56,698 bases of DNA from Nemertoderma westbladi. Taxonomy: Eukaryota; Xenacoelomorpha; Nemertodermatida; Nemertodermatidae. The stretch covers positions 1-56,698 of the forward strand of contig JAUCBJ010008008.1 in assembly GCA_032718475.1 (NCBI GenBank), in the 5' to 3' direction. Each line of letters starts with the position of its first letter. The stretch's first letter is position 1. A program made the position numbers and the translations under genes. This document shows positions 1-11,800 of this stretch, in pieces. Under the pieces are notes generated by a model that was not told where the DNA came from, ran no database searches, and was given only the letters and a program-made list of their open reading frames with translations.

Positions 1-83
1 CTAGCCATGCATCGTGAGGTTAGGCTATGCGAAGTTGAATATTTTGTTATCTGAAAAATTGCAAAATTAAATTTAGTTACTGG

Positions 84-326
84 TGAAAAATAGTAGAAGT
101 TACCTGATGCTAAGTGTAGACACTCGAACACCTGTAAAATAAAGGTTAGTGAATATAAAAATTGCGATTTGAAAAATAGTAGAAGTTACCTGTAGACACC
201 TCTAGCGTCTGTAAAATAAAGGTTGCTGAATATGAAAATACTGGTTGCTGAAAAATAACGATTTGAAAAATAGTAGAAGTTACCTGATGCTAAGTGTAGA
301 CACCCGAACACCTGTAAAATAAAGGC
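84..326. repeat. Three-copy direct tandem repeat, about 90-bp unit
   Basis: The phrase GAAAAATAGTAGAAGTTACC recurs three times (near 84, 173 and 265), each followed by a GTAGACACC-like block and CTGTAAAATAAAGG. The middle copy lacks a short internal segment (GATGCTAAG). Confidence 0.8.
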
Positions 327-600
327 TTATGATTGGATGCAGTACTAGAGTTGGGTGACTAATAACGCCTCTAGCGGAAGATGCGGGAACTTGAGAAGTT
401 GCAGTGGTTACGGATGAAATGCTGACATCTGATTGGTTGAAATAATAACGACCACTGGTAAAGGTTGAAATGGTGGCTTCTGATTGGCTGCAGTACTAGA
501 AAATGGATGGTAATGATGGTAATGATGGGCTACGGGTGACCATGACGCAGTGTACAAGTATATCCGGAAGACAACGCCTGATAGAATGTTGCTGAGTTCA

Positions 601-749
601 ACATTAGGTATCGACCAAAAAACAAACCAGATACTGATAATTATGATCCAAGCAAGGAATTAAAATCTATATTGAAAATATGACGCTCTTCCTTGCTTGG
701 ATCATAATTATCAGTATCGAGTTTGTTTTTAGGTCGATACCCAATGCTG
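601..749. repeat. Foldback hairpin element (about 60-bp arms)
   Basis: The left arm 601-659 is nearly the exact reverse complement of 690-749, with only a few mismatches and a loop of about 30 bases. The best matching core is TTCCTTGCTTGGATCATAAT. The size and symmetry suit a small foldback or MITE-type element; no ORF is present. Confidence 0.8.
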
Positions 750-1442
750 GAATCAGTATCATTTTATGTGGCGTCGTTTTCCGACCAACGAATATACAAC
801 GAGTAAGATAATGTAGAAATTATTAAGGAGATAACACAATGTCAGAGTGAGAACAAAAAAAAAAATTAGATATGGTATCAATATATTACCATGAAGATTA
901 CTAGAAGTGATGAATTTTATTAAAAACATTCACTTATATATATATAAATTTGTGATGTGGCATAGTCAACGAAGAAGAGATGGTACGTGTCATAATCATC
1001 GACGAATAAGAAAAGAGATGGAGTGCAACGTGGATGAATGGTTGTCTGAATAGGAAATACGTGAAAGAATATGAATCATAGGGTTGTGTGTATAATAATC
1101 AATAATTATTATAATAAAAACGTGCAGTATATAATGTTAGTGGTGGTAGCCTTTCAATATGACACAGATGCTGCGGGATTGGTTAGGTTGAGTAACTACT
1201 ATGCAAATGTTGTTTGTATACGTGTAGCCGGGACGTGGATTGGTGACAGCCGTGGTGGAGTTGGCAATCAATATAATATCTGATGTAGTTGGTGGCCACG
1301 TTGTCGGTATATACAGTATACAGTGGTTGGTTGGTTGGTTGCGTGAATAGGAAATAACTATGGAAATGTTCGTATACGTGTAGCTGGAAACGTGGAGGAT
1401 TGGTAGGTTGCTCGGTTGAATGGATTGGTGACAGCCGTGGTA

Positions 1443-1797
1443 GAGTTGGTAATCGATTCGATATAATAGGGTAGTGTGGGGCTAGCCACGCGATGAGAGG
1501 TTTGGGTACGCGAAGATGAATATGCTATGGTTGGTTGATGCAACGACACGAACCAATACTCGCGGGTGGTAACAGCTGTAGGAGTAAGGAGGGCATCGTG
1601 AGGTTAGGCTACGCGTAGGTGATAGGCAGCGATTGGCTGAAGGCAACGACGCGAATCAATATTGATGGTGACAGATGGTCATTAAACACCTCGATTTAGC
1701 ACCGGAATTTGGCATTTTTTAATTGCCTCCGAGATGTGGCCCGTAGCCCAGGCTAGGGAGGAGTTATTGGAGGGCTATGCTTCTCCTACTACTACTG
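1443..1797 (+). repeat. Dispersed repeat, about 360 bp; inverted copy at the far end of the window
   Basis: This block matches the reverse complement of about 56157-56525 almost throughout. The shared segments include the GATTCGATATAATAG start, GGTGACAGATGGTCATTAAA, CCGTAGCCCAGGCTAGGGAG and the CTTCTCCTACTACTACTG end. Inside it a block ending CAACGAC(G/A)CGAA occurs twice (about 1525-1560 and 1635-1665). The family is unknown to me. Confidence 0.75.
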
Positions 1798-1849
1798 CCA
1801 GAGATGCGGCTGAAGGTGGAGAAAAAGGTTTGCTTTTGCTCACAGGTGA

Positions 1850-2836
1850 TTAATTGTATTGCACTGAAGGCTTTTCCTCGCAAATAATTAATGGCTTAAC
1901 CGTGTTTGCAAAGATTTCCTCGGCATCAATGTACTCTTTGATGTGCTGCAGCAACCATTCTAAATCATCTACCGCGCCCTTGTTTCTCCTAATAATTTGT
2001 AGTGCAGTTGCCTTTGGTAGTTCAGCAATCACATCGGTAATTACTACTCTTTGATATTTTACACTCATTGTCAATGCCCGAGAATGTGTCCTGCCATGGT
2101 CATATATTTCTCTTATGGTCCTTTTACTATGAAACGTAATTGTTCGATGTGTGCTGCAATTATTTGCGTTTTGTTGCCAAATCGCTCTTCCAGCAATCTC
2201 AATACCACTGTGTAATTTAGTCCATTAACTGACAACCCACCGATCGCTTTAAGAGCATCTCCCTTCAAGTTTTGCTGTAAGTATTGAAATTTATTGACAT
2301 CTGGCACTTGGGCATCGTCTACGCTGTTCAAGAACGCATCATGCCATCCTGAATATTCTAAGGTTTCCGTCAAAACACGGTGGTTTAAGTTTTGGTAATA
2401 TTAGCAAGCATTTTACTTTCAGTTTGAGACTGTATCATAGTTAAATGGGTTGAATCGAAATTTGGTACATTCATTGTATGATCAGTTATGTTTTGTGGGG
2501 GTATTAAATTTTGACTGTGTTCGACTTCAATTAATTCTCGTAACTGAGAAATTCCATTGTCAATTTTTACTTGATACTCATCTGATGATTGTAAATCGTC
2601 TTTCAGTTCTGTGTCCGTGAACAACGCTCCTAGGTCGCAATCCATTGTGAGATTCCGATCACGCAAGTTGACGAGTTTATCGATCGTTGTTTGTCGTTTG
2701 CTTAGGGTATCCTGTTCCGCAATCAAATGCACAGTTCTTGAGATATGACAGCGAATCACCTTTCGTCTTCCTTTCAACAACGTTATTTGGGTTGACTCGG
2801 TCGTCCATGTTCATCTGTTGTGAATCGCCAGACATT
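1850..2836 (-). pseudogene. Decayed BEL/Pao-type gag fragment
   Basis: Three consecutive minus-strand reading frames (2780-2385, 2373-2113, 2074-1850) together read like the Gag part of a BEL/Pao retrotransposon. First comes a basic N-terminal segment (LKGRRKVIRCHISR). Next is a DUF1759-like core (GWHDAFLNSV, FQYLQQNLKGDALKAIGGLS, LLEERFGNK). Last is the AELPKATALQIIRR...WLLQHIKEYIDAEE region that normally precedes the zinc knuckles. The frames change between pieces and nothing of protease or RT follows, so this is a relic. It differs clearly from the gag of the LTR element at 39535-54436, so it belongs to another BEL/Pao lineage. Confidence 0.8.
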
Positions 2837-3554
2837 GATGACCTATAAAATTTACGGACGCAGCAGAAACGTTGTTTGGACTTGGACCACCGGTAAATTC
2901 TAAGCTACCAGTGTTGAATTAACTAAACAGCTAGTTTAATATAGACGTGTTGTTTGGAGATTATTGTATAACTTCCGATTTTCTTTCCAAGATTGTGTAA
3001 CTGTTTTAAACTTCATTATTGACTTACCATTAATATTTTCTTCATTGTTTTGAAGGCTTCCTTGCGATTTTTATCGGGCGCCATGTCATGAAGGAATCAT
3101 GCAATTTGTGTTGTTGTCTCCAATAATCACCATATATTACGTATAATATAATAAATAATCCTAAATATCCTAAAATACAAATATAACTTTCTGCACAAAT
3201 TACTCACAGTGACTCACAACCGTGAGTCTGTGCCAATATTGAAGACTTATCCGGCTCACAATTCCGGGTTTTCTCAAACTAAAATTTCTACATATCATTA
3301 AGCTGAATAGCACTGCTGATATACTGTATTTATCGCCTGACTTTGTGTTACATCAAATTGTACTGTATCTCATAAATTATTGTACTGAACACCGGAATTG
3401 TTTGCTTTTAACTAATTATTGAAACAATAAAGACGATAAATATATTACATAAATTGCACATACATAATAAAAACGGATATTGCCAATGAAGCCTACTCAA
3501 ATTCCGATTACAATTTATGACAACATATATATTAAGTTACAACATATAATTATA
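2837..3554. other. AT-rich spacer, nothing recognised
   Basis: No ORF of interest, no clear repeat and no RNA gene seen between the BEL/Pao relic and the LINE tail. Confidence 0.5.
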
Positions 3555-4245
3555 TTATAATGCTGTGTCGGCTTGTCAACAAAATTGCGCCGCCACAACT
3601 CCCTATCTCCCATGACATTTGCTAGATCATCCCCATCTTCAAGACCAGTGTTCATTAAGAGGCGTCTCAAGAAAGTGATGGGCTGTTCACCATGCTTATT
3701 CACTCCATGAGGTCGCCAAAGCACAATATTATGCACTGACTGGTCCTTACAGCGAAAGCAATATCCTGCAATGCGGAGGCGGTTCCGTTCAAGTGTCAAA
3801 CTGGGGGGTGATAGGTGATGTGTTCATTACTTGACACAATGAACCCGGCACAGCATTCTTGTGAAAGTGCCATCCAGTGATTTGGTATCCTCTGCAGTTA
3901 GAGCCCAGCATGGCTGGATAAGAGTACTGGTACTCCCATAAATAATCGAATCTTGAGGGTACGTTTTATTATATGGGAATTACAAATCCTGGACAGACTA
4001 TTCAATGCTGCCCATACGTATCCGAAGGGAATACTTTTATTGTGAAGACGTATCTGACTTTCGTATCCATGATCCCGAGTAGCAGAAGTCATCCACGTGC
4101 TCAAGCAAGCTATCCTTAGGGCTTATGCCCTTACGATCATACATTTATTGAGGGCTGTTAAGGTTCACTGTTATTATGTTGATCTTTTTGGAGTTTACAA
4201 AAAGTCCAACATGTTCGTGGGGCCTTCGCGCAGCACGAGGCTCAG
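3555..4245 (-). mobile_element. Truncated LINE-B 3' fragment (non-LTR retrotransposon)
   Basis: On the minus strand the 3799-3515 frame gives the C-terminal LINE-B sequence ([40 protein letters not shown]), matching the better copy at 35483-36427. Upstream parts of the same element (…LNSLSRICNS…, the segment equivalent to the LGSWIRKSGEDL region) continue to about 4245 in broken frames. It is degenerate and inactive. Confidence 0.8.
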
Positions 4246-5995
4246 TTATGAGATACAGATTAATATTGAGCGATTCCACTGTATCACAATCTCTGTATTT
4301 AAGAAATTTAAACAACCACCAATAAAGCAAATAGAGGGGGGATAAAGCCCCCCCCCCCCCCCCTCCCCCTTCAACCTCCTCCCTCTTAATCTGCCCCACC
4401 CCAACCCAAAGGCGCACCGAGGATTGATGAAAAGCAGGTATTAACAGGGAATTGGTGTTTTAAAAGTAATATGTTCATAAATTTATTATTAATATAACAC
4501 AAAATACAACTGGAAGCGATTCACATATACAAACAGCACAAATTTCTAGCAAAAATAATTAAAGATCGCATATTATTTATTTACTTAACCAACAAAGAAA
4601 TCAATAAACTCATGTTATTGGTAACATGTTAAACTCATAAAGTAATATATTAAATATTTTAGGCGTGGAGGCGACCTAATTTGTAAGACATATAAAACTT
4701 ACCTTATGCCGATAGTATTGATATTGAGATATTAATAATTTATCACGTCAACAACTCAACGAAATTGTCAACGAAAGAATCATGATTAAGTACTCGGCCA
4801 ATCATTTTGTAAGCTAAACACATTAACCAAGCTGGCTTATTAGTCTGATTCATTACAATGCTGCCGTTGAGGAGTAGAGGTGAGGTGTGGTTGGACTGGT
4901 TCCCCCTTCCACGCTAGACTGGGCATGCATCATGCCAAGGAAACAGGGAGCTACAGCTGGAGACGGGGCATTTTAATAAGTTAATTACGTTTAGAATAAT
5001 TAAAAACACATTTTTTAAAGCAAATCTCTTGAACTAATTAAAAACTATAATGGAAAGGGGTATGGGGAATGCAGGAATATAATTTGTAAGTATTATGATT
5101 TAAATCTTATACTAGAAAATAATTAATATCCTTAAGAGGCAGGTTGAAAATGCTGTTTTTACCCTAATCAACTTAATTAACTAATTAAATGCTATTATCT
5201 TAGCTTATCGAAGGCCACACGGAAATTCTACATGGAAAATTTCTAATCTTTTGCCAAACTACATGTGTACCAAGTTTGGATAGATTTCATTAACATTTGG
5301 CTGAGTTATTAACGTTTAAAATTGAACACAACAGAACGACAGACACACCGATTGAGTTAGTGGTACCTGTATGCTAAGCTCGCTTACTTTCGTGGCTCGC
5401 CCCACACCGTTTCAGTTTCCCTGAGCTTACAGTAGTTTCCAACTGTACAGACAATATACTGTACCAGTACAGTGTACACCATATCCCAGAATTGTGCAGT
5501 AGTGTTGTAATTTAGGTACACGCCCCACCATCTCATCCCATGATACGGGTGGATACAGGTGGTACTGCATCGTAAAGCTCGGCGCTTGTCATGTGTCGTC
5601 TCCAGCGGATGCTTAGTGCTTCCCTAAGTAGTCTTGTGTAACTAGACCTTATATATTTAAGGCAGTGATTTTTTATGTCAATTTATTTGACTTTTTTTGT
5701 CACTTTTTTTTACGAATTATGCATAATGACTTTTGTTGTCCATTTAATGACTTTTATTGTCACTTTTTATGTATGTATTTCTTCAAACTGTCAGACTGCT
5801 GATTTCTGGACTGTCAGACAGTTGATTTCACTATGCCTGTGCCAAAACATTCCATGATTCCATGATTTATAGACTATGAGATAGATTTCCATATGCGCCT
5901 GTGGTAAAAAGACTCTATATTTAATAGTTTGTGGTTGTTGTCGATAATCGATTACCACATGACGTAGCAAAAAACTCATTTTATAGCCAAAAACA
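4246..5995. other. Intergenic stretch with poly-C tract; no gene
   Basis: A poly-C run (about 4349-4365) is followed by C-rich sequence to 4400. The rest is AT-rich and non-coding by eye. Around 5685-5775 a TGACTTTT(A/T)TTGTCAC-like phrase is repeated three times. The small ORFs here are not supported by any recognisable domain. Confidence 0.5.
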
Positions 5996-6640
5996 ATTAC
6001 CAATTGATGGAAAGGAGCAGGTTAAGGCCGAGTTTTCTAACCAAAACAATAAACAGTCACTTTACCAAATCAGGGAAAGGAGCAGGTTACAGAGACGGGA
6101 TTTTCTAACCAAAACAATAAACGATCATTTAACTAATTGAGGGAAAGGAGCAGGTTACAGAGACGGGATTTTCTAACCAAAACAATAAACGATAACATTA
6201 CCAATTGAGAGAAAGGAGCAGGTTACAGAGGCGGGATTTTCTAACCAAAACAATAAACGATAACATTACCAATTGAGGGAAAGGAGCAGGTTACAGAGGA
6301 GGGATTTTCTAACCAAAACAATAAACGATAACATTACCAATTGAGGGAAAGGAGCAGGTTACAGAGGCGGGATTTCCTAACCAAAACAATAAACGATCAC
6401 TTAAACTAATTGAGGGAAAGGAGCAGGTTACAGAGGCGGGATTTTCTAACCAAAACAATAAACAGTCACTTTACCAAATCAGGGAAAGGAGCAGGTTACA
6501 GAGACGGGATTTTCTAACCAAAACAATAAACGATCATTTAACTAATTGAGGGAAAGGAGCAGGTTACAGAGACGGGATTTTCTAACCAAAACAATAAACG
6601 ATCATTTAACTAATTGAGGGAAAGGGGCAGGTTACAGAGG
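5996..6640. repeat. Minisatellite, about 68-bp unit, 10 copies
   Basis: The GGAAAGGAGCAGGTTACAGA block recurs at about 6009, 6074, 6142, 6210, 6278, 6346, 6414, 6483, 6550 and 6618, giving a period of 65-69 bp. Each unit continues GCGGGATTTTCTAACC, AAAACAATAAACGAT and an A/T-rich spacer ending CAATTGAG. Single copies of the same unit lie near 28892 (in the ptf1a intron) and near 38432. Confidence 0.93.
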
Positions 6641-7149
6641 CGGGCCTTCTGTGCTGTTGGAAGTAGTGGAGCCGCTATCCGTAACACTACTCAGACAGTA
6701 GTCATGATCCATTATTGATTATAAAACTAATACAGTAAGGCCTAAATTATGTGAAAGGTATATCCACATTTTCCACAATCATGCAATCCAGTTTCGCCTA
6801 TCAATTATTTAAAATTTATTAGCACAACCGGTAGGCCTACCATTACCGTATTTAAATGGTAGGCTACACAGTAGGCCTATAGCAGTACCGGTGCCGGTAC
6901 CGGTACTAAAATACAGAAATACCTGCTTTATACCTACATCTGTACATACAATACAGCAAAATAGTGCTATATATATACTAACCGGTACTGATAGCCTGAG
7001 AGAACAGCAGTAGAGAAACCGGTAGCATGGAACCTAACATTAGACTTTTGGATGACATAAAAAATAAAAAAAAATTGACAAAAAAAGGATAAAAATGGAC
7101 AATAAAAATTATTGCGTATATTTACAAATAAAAACAATGTTCCACATTT
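6641..7149. other. Spacer rich in ACCGGT-type motifs
   Basis: No gene. Around 6830-6910 there are repeated CCGGTA/TACCGG and AGGCCTA words (for example GTACCGGTGCCGGTACCGGT). The same motifs are common elsewhere in the window, notably in the leader of the large LTR element. Confidence 0.5.
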
Positions 7150-7228
7150 ATAAAATAGAAAGTAGGTTATGTAGCTCAGTTGGTTGAGCGCCGGCCTGCC
7201 CTGCAAGGTTCGAGCCCTGCCAGGTTCC
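7150..7228 (+). pseudogene. tRNA-like sequence, probably a SINE head or tRNA pseudogene
   Basis: An A-box-like TAGCTCAGTTGGTTGAGCGC is followed by a B-box-like GGTTCGAGCCC about 20 bases later. The D-arm folds (GCTC/GAGC). The interval between D- and T-arms is too short for a normal anticodon arm plus variable loop, and the T-stem has a mismatch. It is therefore not a functional tRNA; a tRNA-derived SINE head is the likeliest origin. Confidence 0.45.
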
Positions 7229-7974
7229 ACACACCATGACGTCGATAAAATGAGAACAAGTTGAATTAGTGGGATTGAAAGAGGAACCTTGGGTCGCCAG
7301 ACGCTTCAACAAACTCATACTACTTTCTCTCGGTTATTCCGAATAGAAATTCATATTTTCATACATATTTTGAACCGATCCTGCAACTGCAACATACCTT
7401 TCCAAATATACCAACGAACCAATTTACAGTAAGTTTGAATAATAACTGCATAGCTAATGGTACAGTATATGGTGCAATCGAAGCCAAGGATACATTTTTT
7501 AATACTTGGACCAAAAGCTAAAAATTGTATGCAAAAATAAAAATGCTGAGACAATCTAGCAAAAAGCTTCGCTCTTTTTCAAATTTCTTGAATTTATTGT
7601 AATTTGTATAAAAATTTGGATATGAATCGGCACTGAATTATGACCCTAGGCCTACATTATATAAGGCACGTTGTTTGAAATTCCATAAGTTTGCCCCTCC
7701 CCAAGAAAAATCCTGGCGGCGCCCCTGTTAGTTGATGGGTCTAGTCCTGGACTGGTATTACTTCAGTTATTCCCGTCCTTCAATGATTACGAGTAATTAC
7801 TATCCCTAACCTAATCATGGTGGAGTGTTTCCGCTATTGCTTCTGTGCTTGAAACTCGTTCAGACCAGTCCGGGATGCTCAGATATTGTTGTTGCTGTCT
7901 TGCTGCCTGCGCTGCTGACAGTAAAGGTAACAATATTATTTAGAACTCATTTGTTTACTTTTTATTTATATAAG
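7229..7974. other. Region upstream of the first visible PLD exon
   Basis: I searched this stretch for the missing start of the PLD gene. A Cys-rich start codon frame near 7878 does not join in phase to the exon at 7975 through either nearby GT, so no first exon can be supported here. Confidence 0.4.
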
Positions 7975-8848
7975 GAAATACGAAATCCCGGTTGACGTTG
8001 TAAAGAGGGGGGAACTGTTACACGAGGTCGTCGATTTGGTTGATGTCAATGGGCAAAGCGTTACAGATGCCACCCTTGAGTTCAGCCTACAGTTTATCCC
8101 ATCGTCAGCTCTGGGTCGCGATTTTGAGGTACCCAATCTCTACTTCCCATTACGTCATGGTTGTCGGGTGACAATGTTCCAAGATGTTTGCAATAAGAAA
8201 GGATATCCGGATACCAGGGCCATCCAGACAGGCAATGGTCCTTATATGGCATTGAGTTTGTGGGATGAGGTAGCCAAGGCATTGCGTAATGCAAAGCGTG
8301 TAATATGCATAACAGGATGGTCGGTTTATTCCCAACTTCAATTACAAAGGGGTCGGGGTCAACCGCAGGAAACTTTAGGGCATATTCTCAAGGAGAGAGC
8401 CTCGAATGGTGTTAAATGTTACCTGTTGTTGTGGAGTGAGAAAACGAGCTCTTCAATCACGGCTGGATTGATGGACACATGTGATGTAGAAACAAAGGAC
8501 TTCTTCAAAGGCACCACTGTGGAAGTGGTACTAGCAGGTCGATTTAAAGAAGAACGAAGGCCAATTAGTCACTTGTTGAGAAAAATACAGAGCCACATGA
8601 TCTCAACCTGTTACTCGCATCACCAGAAGGCGATTGTTTGCGATACAGATGGTTTGAGTGGGGGTGGTCGAAGACGATTGATCGGTTTTCTTGGTGGTAT
8701 GGATTTGACGAAGGGTCGGTATGATAACCCAAGCCACCCGCTATTTAAAACGCTACAAACAACTCACAGTGGTGATTTCCGTCAGAGATGCGCAGCTGTT
8801 AGCTCGAAATGCGGACCGAGGGAACCCTGGCATGAAGTGCATAGCAAG
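7975..8848 (+). CDS. PLD exon a: end of C2 domain through HKD motif 1
   Basis: The acceptor is TATAAG/G. The exon enters with one base of a split codon, so a coding exon must lie upstream. It codes for KYEIPVDVV…, the C2-to-catalytic linker [14 protein letters not shown], the first catalytic motif (His at 8621) and WHEVHSK. It ends on a complete AAG codon at donor AAG/GTAGGT. Reading on into the intron hits a stop after five more codons. Confidence 0.92.
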
Positions 8849-11800
8849 GTAGGTGAAATTTGTGCGTAATGTGATTTAGTGATTCCATGGTTAACCCTAC
8901 CATCCTATCAGTACCGGGCTATAAAATGTTGTACAAATGCCAGAGGGAAGGGGGTCATATTGACCCCCCCCCCCCCCCCCCTCAGCCCAAGTGTGTAAAC
9001 AATTTTCAAAATAATTGAAATTTATTATTTACAGCGAATCTTTTTTCAATACAGGTTTTCTGGGACGCTGAATCCATTGGAAAATATTTAAAAATGATCT
9101 GATTTCTATAAAATGGCAGTTTTAGTCTTCTACGTAGGCAAAAAATAAAAAAAAAAACTTTTCTCTCTTTTCAGTTTGAAGACAAATTTTTTAATTCACT
9201 TATACAATACAATTCTATGAATTTAAATTTTCAGGACCTTCATAAATCCGTATAACACAAGAAACAAGATGATACCATCTATTGACCAATTTGCTTATTT
9301 TGAAAAATTCGGTGCTGGCACAAAAATTTTCATCCACCGGTGAAGAATAGAACTGTGAAAACTCTTATCCTTTTTACTTATTCAAATGAATTCAGAACCC
9401 TCACAAACCCGTATAACGCAATAAACAAGGTGACACAATCAATTGATATATTTGATGGTTTTCAAAATTTGGTACTAGCACGAAATTTTGAGATTTCTAG
9501 TTAGATAATTATTTATTCCATTGAATTTAGAGCCCTCATAAACCTCTGAATATTGCGAGAAATAAGTTGTCATAATCAATTTAACGATTGAATGGATTTT
9601 CAAAATAAAATTAAAAAATAAATTTCCAGATTCCCAACTGCGTTTGTTTCAGAGTTATAACAAAAAAACCAAGATGGTTCATATTGACCCCCCCCCCCCC
9701 CTCCCACAGGGGTTTAATAAGGTTAACATTAAATTTTATCAAGTACTCAGCTGTTACTTGCGTCGAGGAGACGCGTGTAATGGAGACTGTTGAATATTGA
9801 TGCATCAAATGTGAACTCCCCACCACCCCGTCACAACTGCATAGCGCCCATGACTTTGAGAGATTTTCCGCATCAACAAAGGCAGTGTTCTTTAAGAGGT
9901 ATCTCAAGAATGTCATGGGCTGCCACCATGCTTATTTTCTTCATGGAGGCTTCCAATAATGCATAGGTAAATATTTTTTCAATGTGAAAAAATATTATTG
10001 AAAAAATTGCTTTGTTCAAGTTGATACTTGAACAAAGCAAATTTTGGGGGAACCAATGAGACACCTCCAATGTTATATAGTGTCTGTTTGGTGATGTGTG
10101 CAATGTACTTCACACAGTGAACCCGACGTAGCATTCTTGTGAATGTGCCATCCAGACATTTGGTATCCTCAGCAGTTAGAGCCCAGCATGGACTCCCGTA
10201 GAGGAGTACTGGAACTACTGCTGCTCTAAATAATCAGACCTTTAGTTTCCGACGTATTCTGTATGATTTCCAAATCCTGGAAAGTCCAATCAATGCTGCC
10301 ATTCCCTTATCCTTAATCCAAAATCCAAATTTAATGCTGAAATTCCTGAAAAAAGTATTGAACAGTGAACCAAAATAGAAAGTATTGAACGGTAAGCTTA
10401 ACTTCAGTAATACACATTTACCGTATATAATAATTGTGTTTCATAAAATCATATGACAGATAGAGGGGCGAATTGTACATGATCTTTTACTCAACTTCAA
10501 AGAGCGTTTGAAAAAACAAGGCAAGAGAAAAGCCACATATCTAGAAGAGTTATCATCGGATAACTTTGAGGTTGATTGTGTTGTAGATGATAACCCATCC
10601 AATATGTGGAATGTTCAATTGTTCAGGTTAGAAATAAATATAAAGTATACTACAGAAAAAAACTAATTTGACAACGGTACTTTATTAGAAGTTGATTGCA
10701 GGCATAATATTGAAAGTTGTATTCAACCTTTTACAACACATTTTTACCATATATATATCTTGGTTAACGACCTAGTTTTAGGTTAGCACGTCTCATTACG
10801 ATTCTAATTGATTTTGACACATATCATACAACAACGCTAGCCCTATAGAGCGTTCAGGTGCTAACAATATTCAATTCCCCAAGGTCAATCAACAGCGATT
10901 CGGCTTATTTTAAAGAAAACTTAACATACGGACTTACTAAAAAATTGGGAAAGGACACAGATGAGTCCATTTATAAGGCCTATATCCACCACATACGACG
11001 GGCCAACAAGTTTATCTACATTGAGAATCAATACTTTGTCGGGAGTGCACACGTTTGGGAAAAACGGGGAACAAAGGCTATACATTTGATTCCTTTGGAA
11101 ATAGTGAACAAAATTATTAGAAAGATCAAGTAAGTAATTGTATCCTTCATAAAGAGTTCAGTTATGGAATTGTGTATTTTTATTGGTTATATATATGAGC
11201 CACATTGAAACAATACATGAGGACAGGCATTATTATTGGCTCCCTGTTGTAGGACTACATAGAGGAACTGCTTAATGATGACGCAGTGCTACCAAACACA
11301 TCATATCACACATCATGAGTCATACACAGTGCTCTCTAACATATAGTAGTTACACCCCGTAGCCTTGAAGAATTACACTTACAGTAAGAAAGTTGCTAAT
11401 ATCGGCAGGCTGCATTGAGGCTGTGCCCGCATCTTCACGGCCAGTTTACTTTCAAAAGCGTCTTAAGGAAGTTATACGTTGTCCTGTCCAATTTATTTCA
11501 ATTCCAACTTATTTACTCCATGTGACGGCCAAAGCACAAGATTGTGCATTGGCTGTTTCGCATGGTGATGGCGAAAGCAATGTCCTACAAAGCGGGGGCA
11601 GATCCATTCAAGTATCAAGCTTGGGGGGGGGACTAATGAGACACTACAAATGTTGTATCGTATAGTGTCTGATCGGAGTGATGCTCATTGTACTTAATAC
11701 AATGAACCTAGTGTAGCATTTTTTAAGAAGATACTCCATGAGAACTGACACTAAATCGACTCATTCCAGTTCACAAGAAAGTTAACCTCTCATATGTTGG

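Larger units (their letters stand above)
1..1442. other. Repeat-rich intergenic stretch, no gene seen
   Basis: No convincing coding region. It holds the 84-326 tandem repeat, the 601-749 hairpin, and loosely repeated blocks related to the 1443-1797 repeat. Bases 1-40 resemble the block at 1481-1520, and the block around 1210-1275 resembles 1375-1460. Short ORFs here have low-complexity, non-conserved translations and are not accepted as genes. Confidence 0.6.
8849..10459 (+). other. PLD intron a/b with poly-C runs, degenerate repeats and a LINE-B relic
   Basis: It contains poly-C runs after TTGACC-type phrases (about 8964-8982 and 9686-9700). A three-copy degenerate repeat lies at 9232-9610 and a minus-strand LINE-B relic at about 9770-10320. 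No gene. Confidence 0.7.

Noticed and set aside
5996-6640. Possible CRISPR-like array
   Set aside because: The units are continuous tandem repeats without unique spacers, and the genome is eukaryotic. The same holds for the 20-bp array at 37676-38266 and the ptf1a intron array.
7150-7228. Functional tRNA gene
   Set aside because: The anticodon arm and variable loop do not fit between the D- and T-arms, and the stems are imperfect.
7857-7926. Cys-rich first exon for the PLD gene
   Set aside because: Neither nearby donor keeps an open frame into the exon at 7975; both in-phase options run into stops.
10860-10883. Earlier acceptor for PLD exon c at CGTTCAG
   Set aside because: Joining there gives Arg, Cys and then a stop codon. 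The AG at 10882-10883 restores the conserved RSI continuation.
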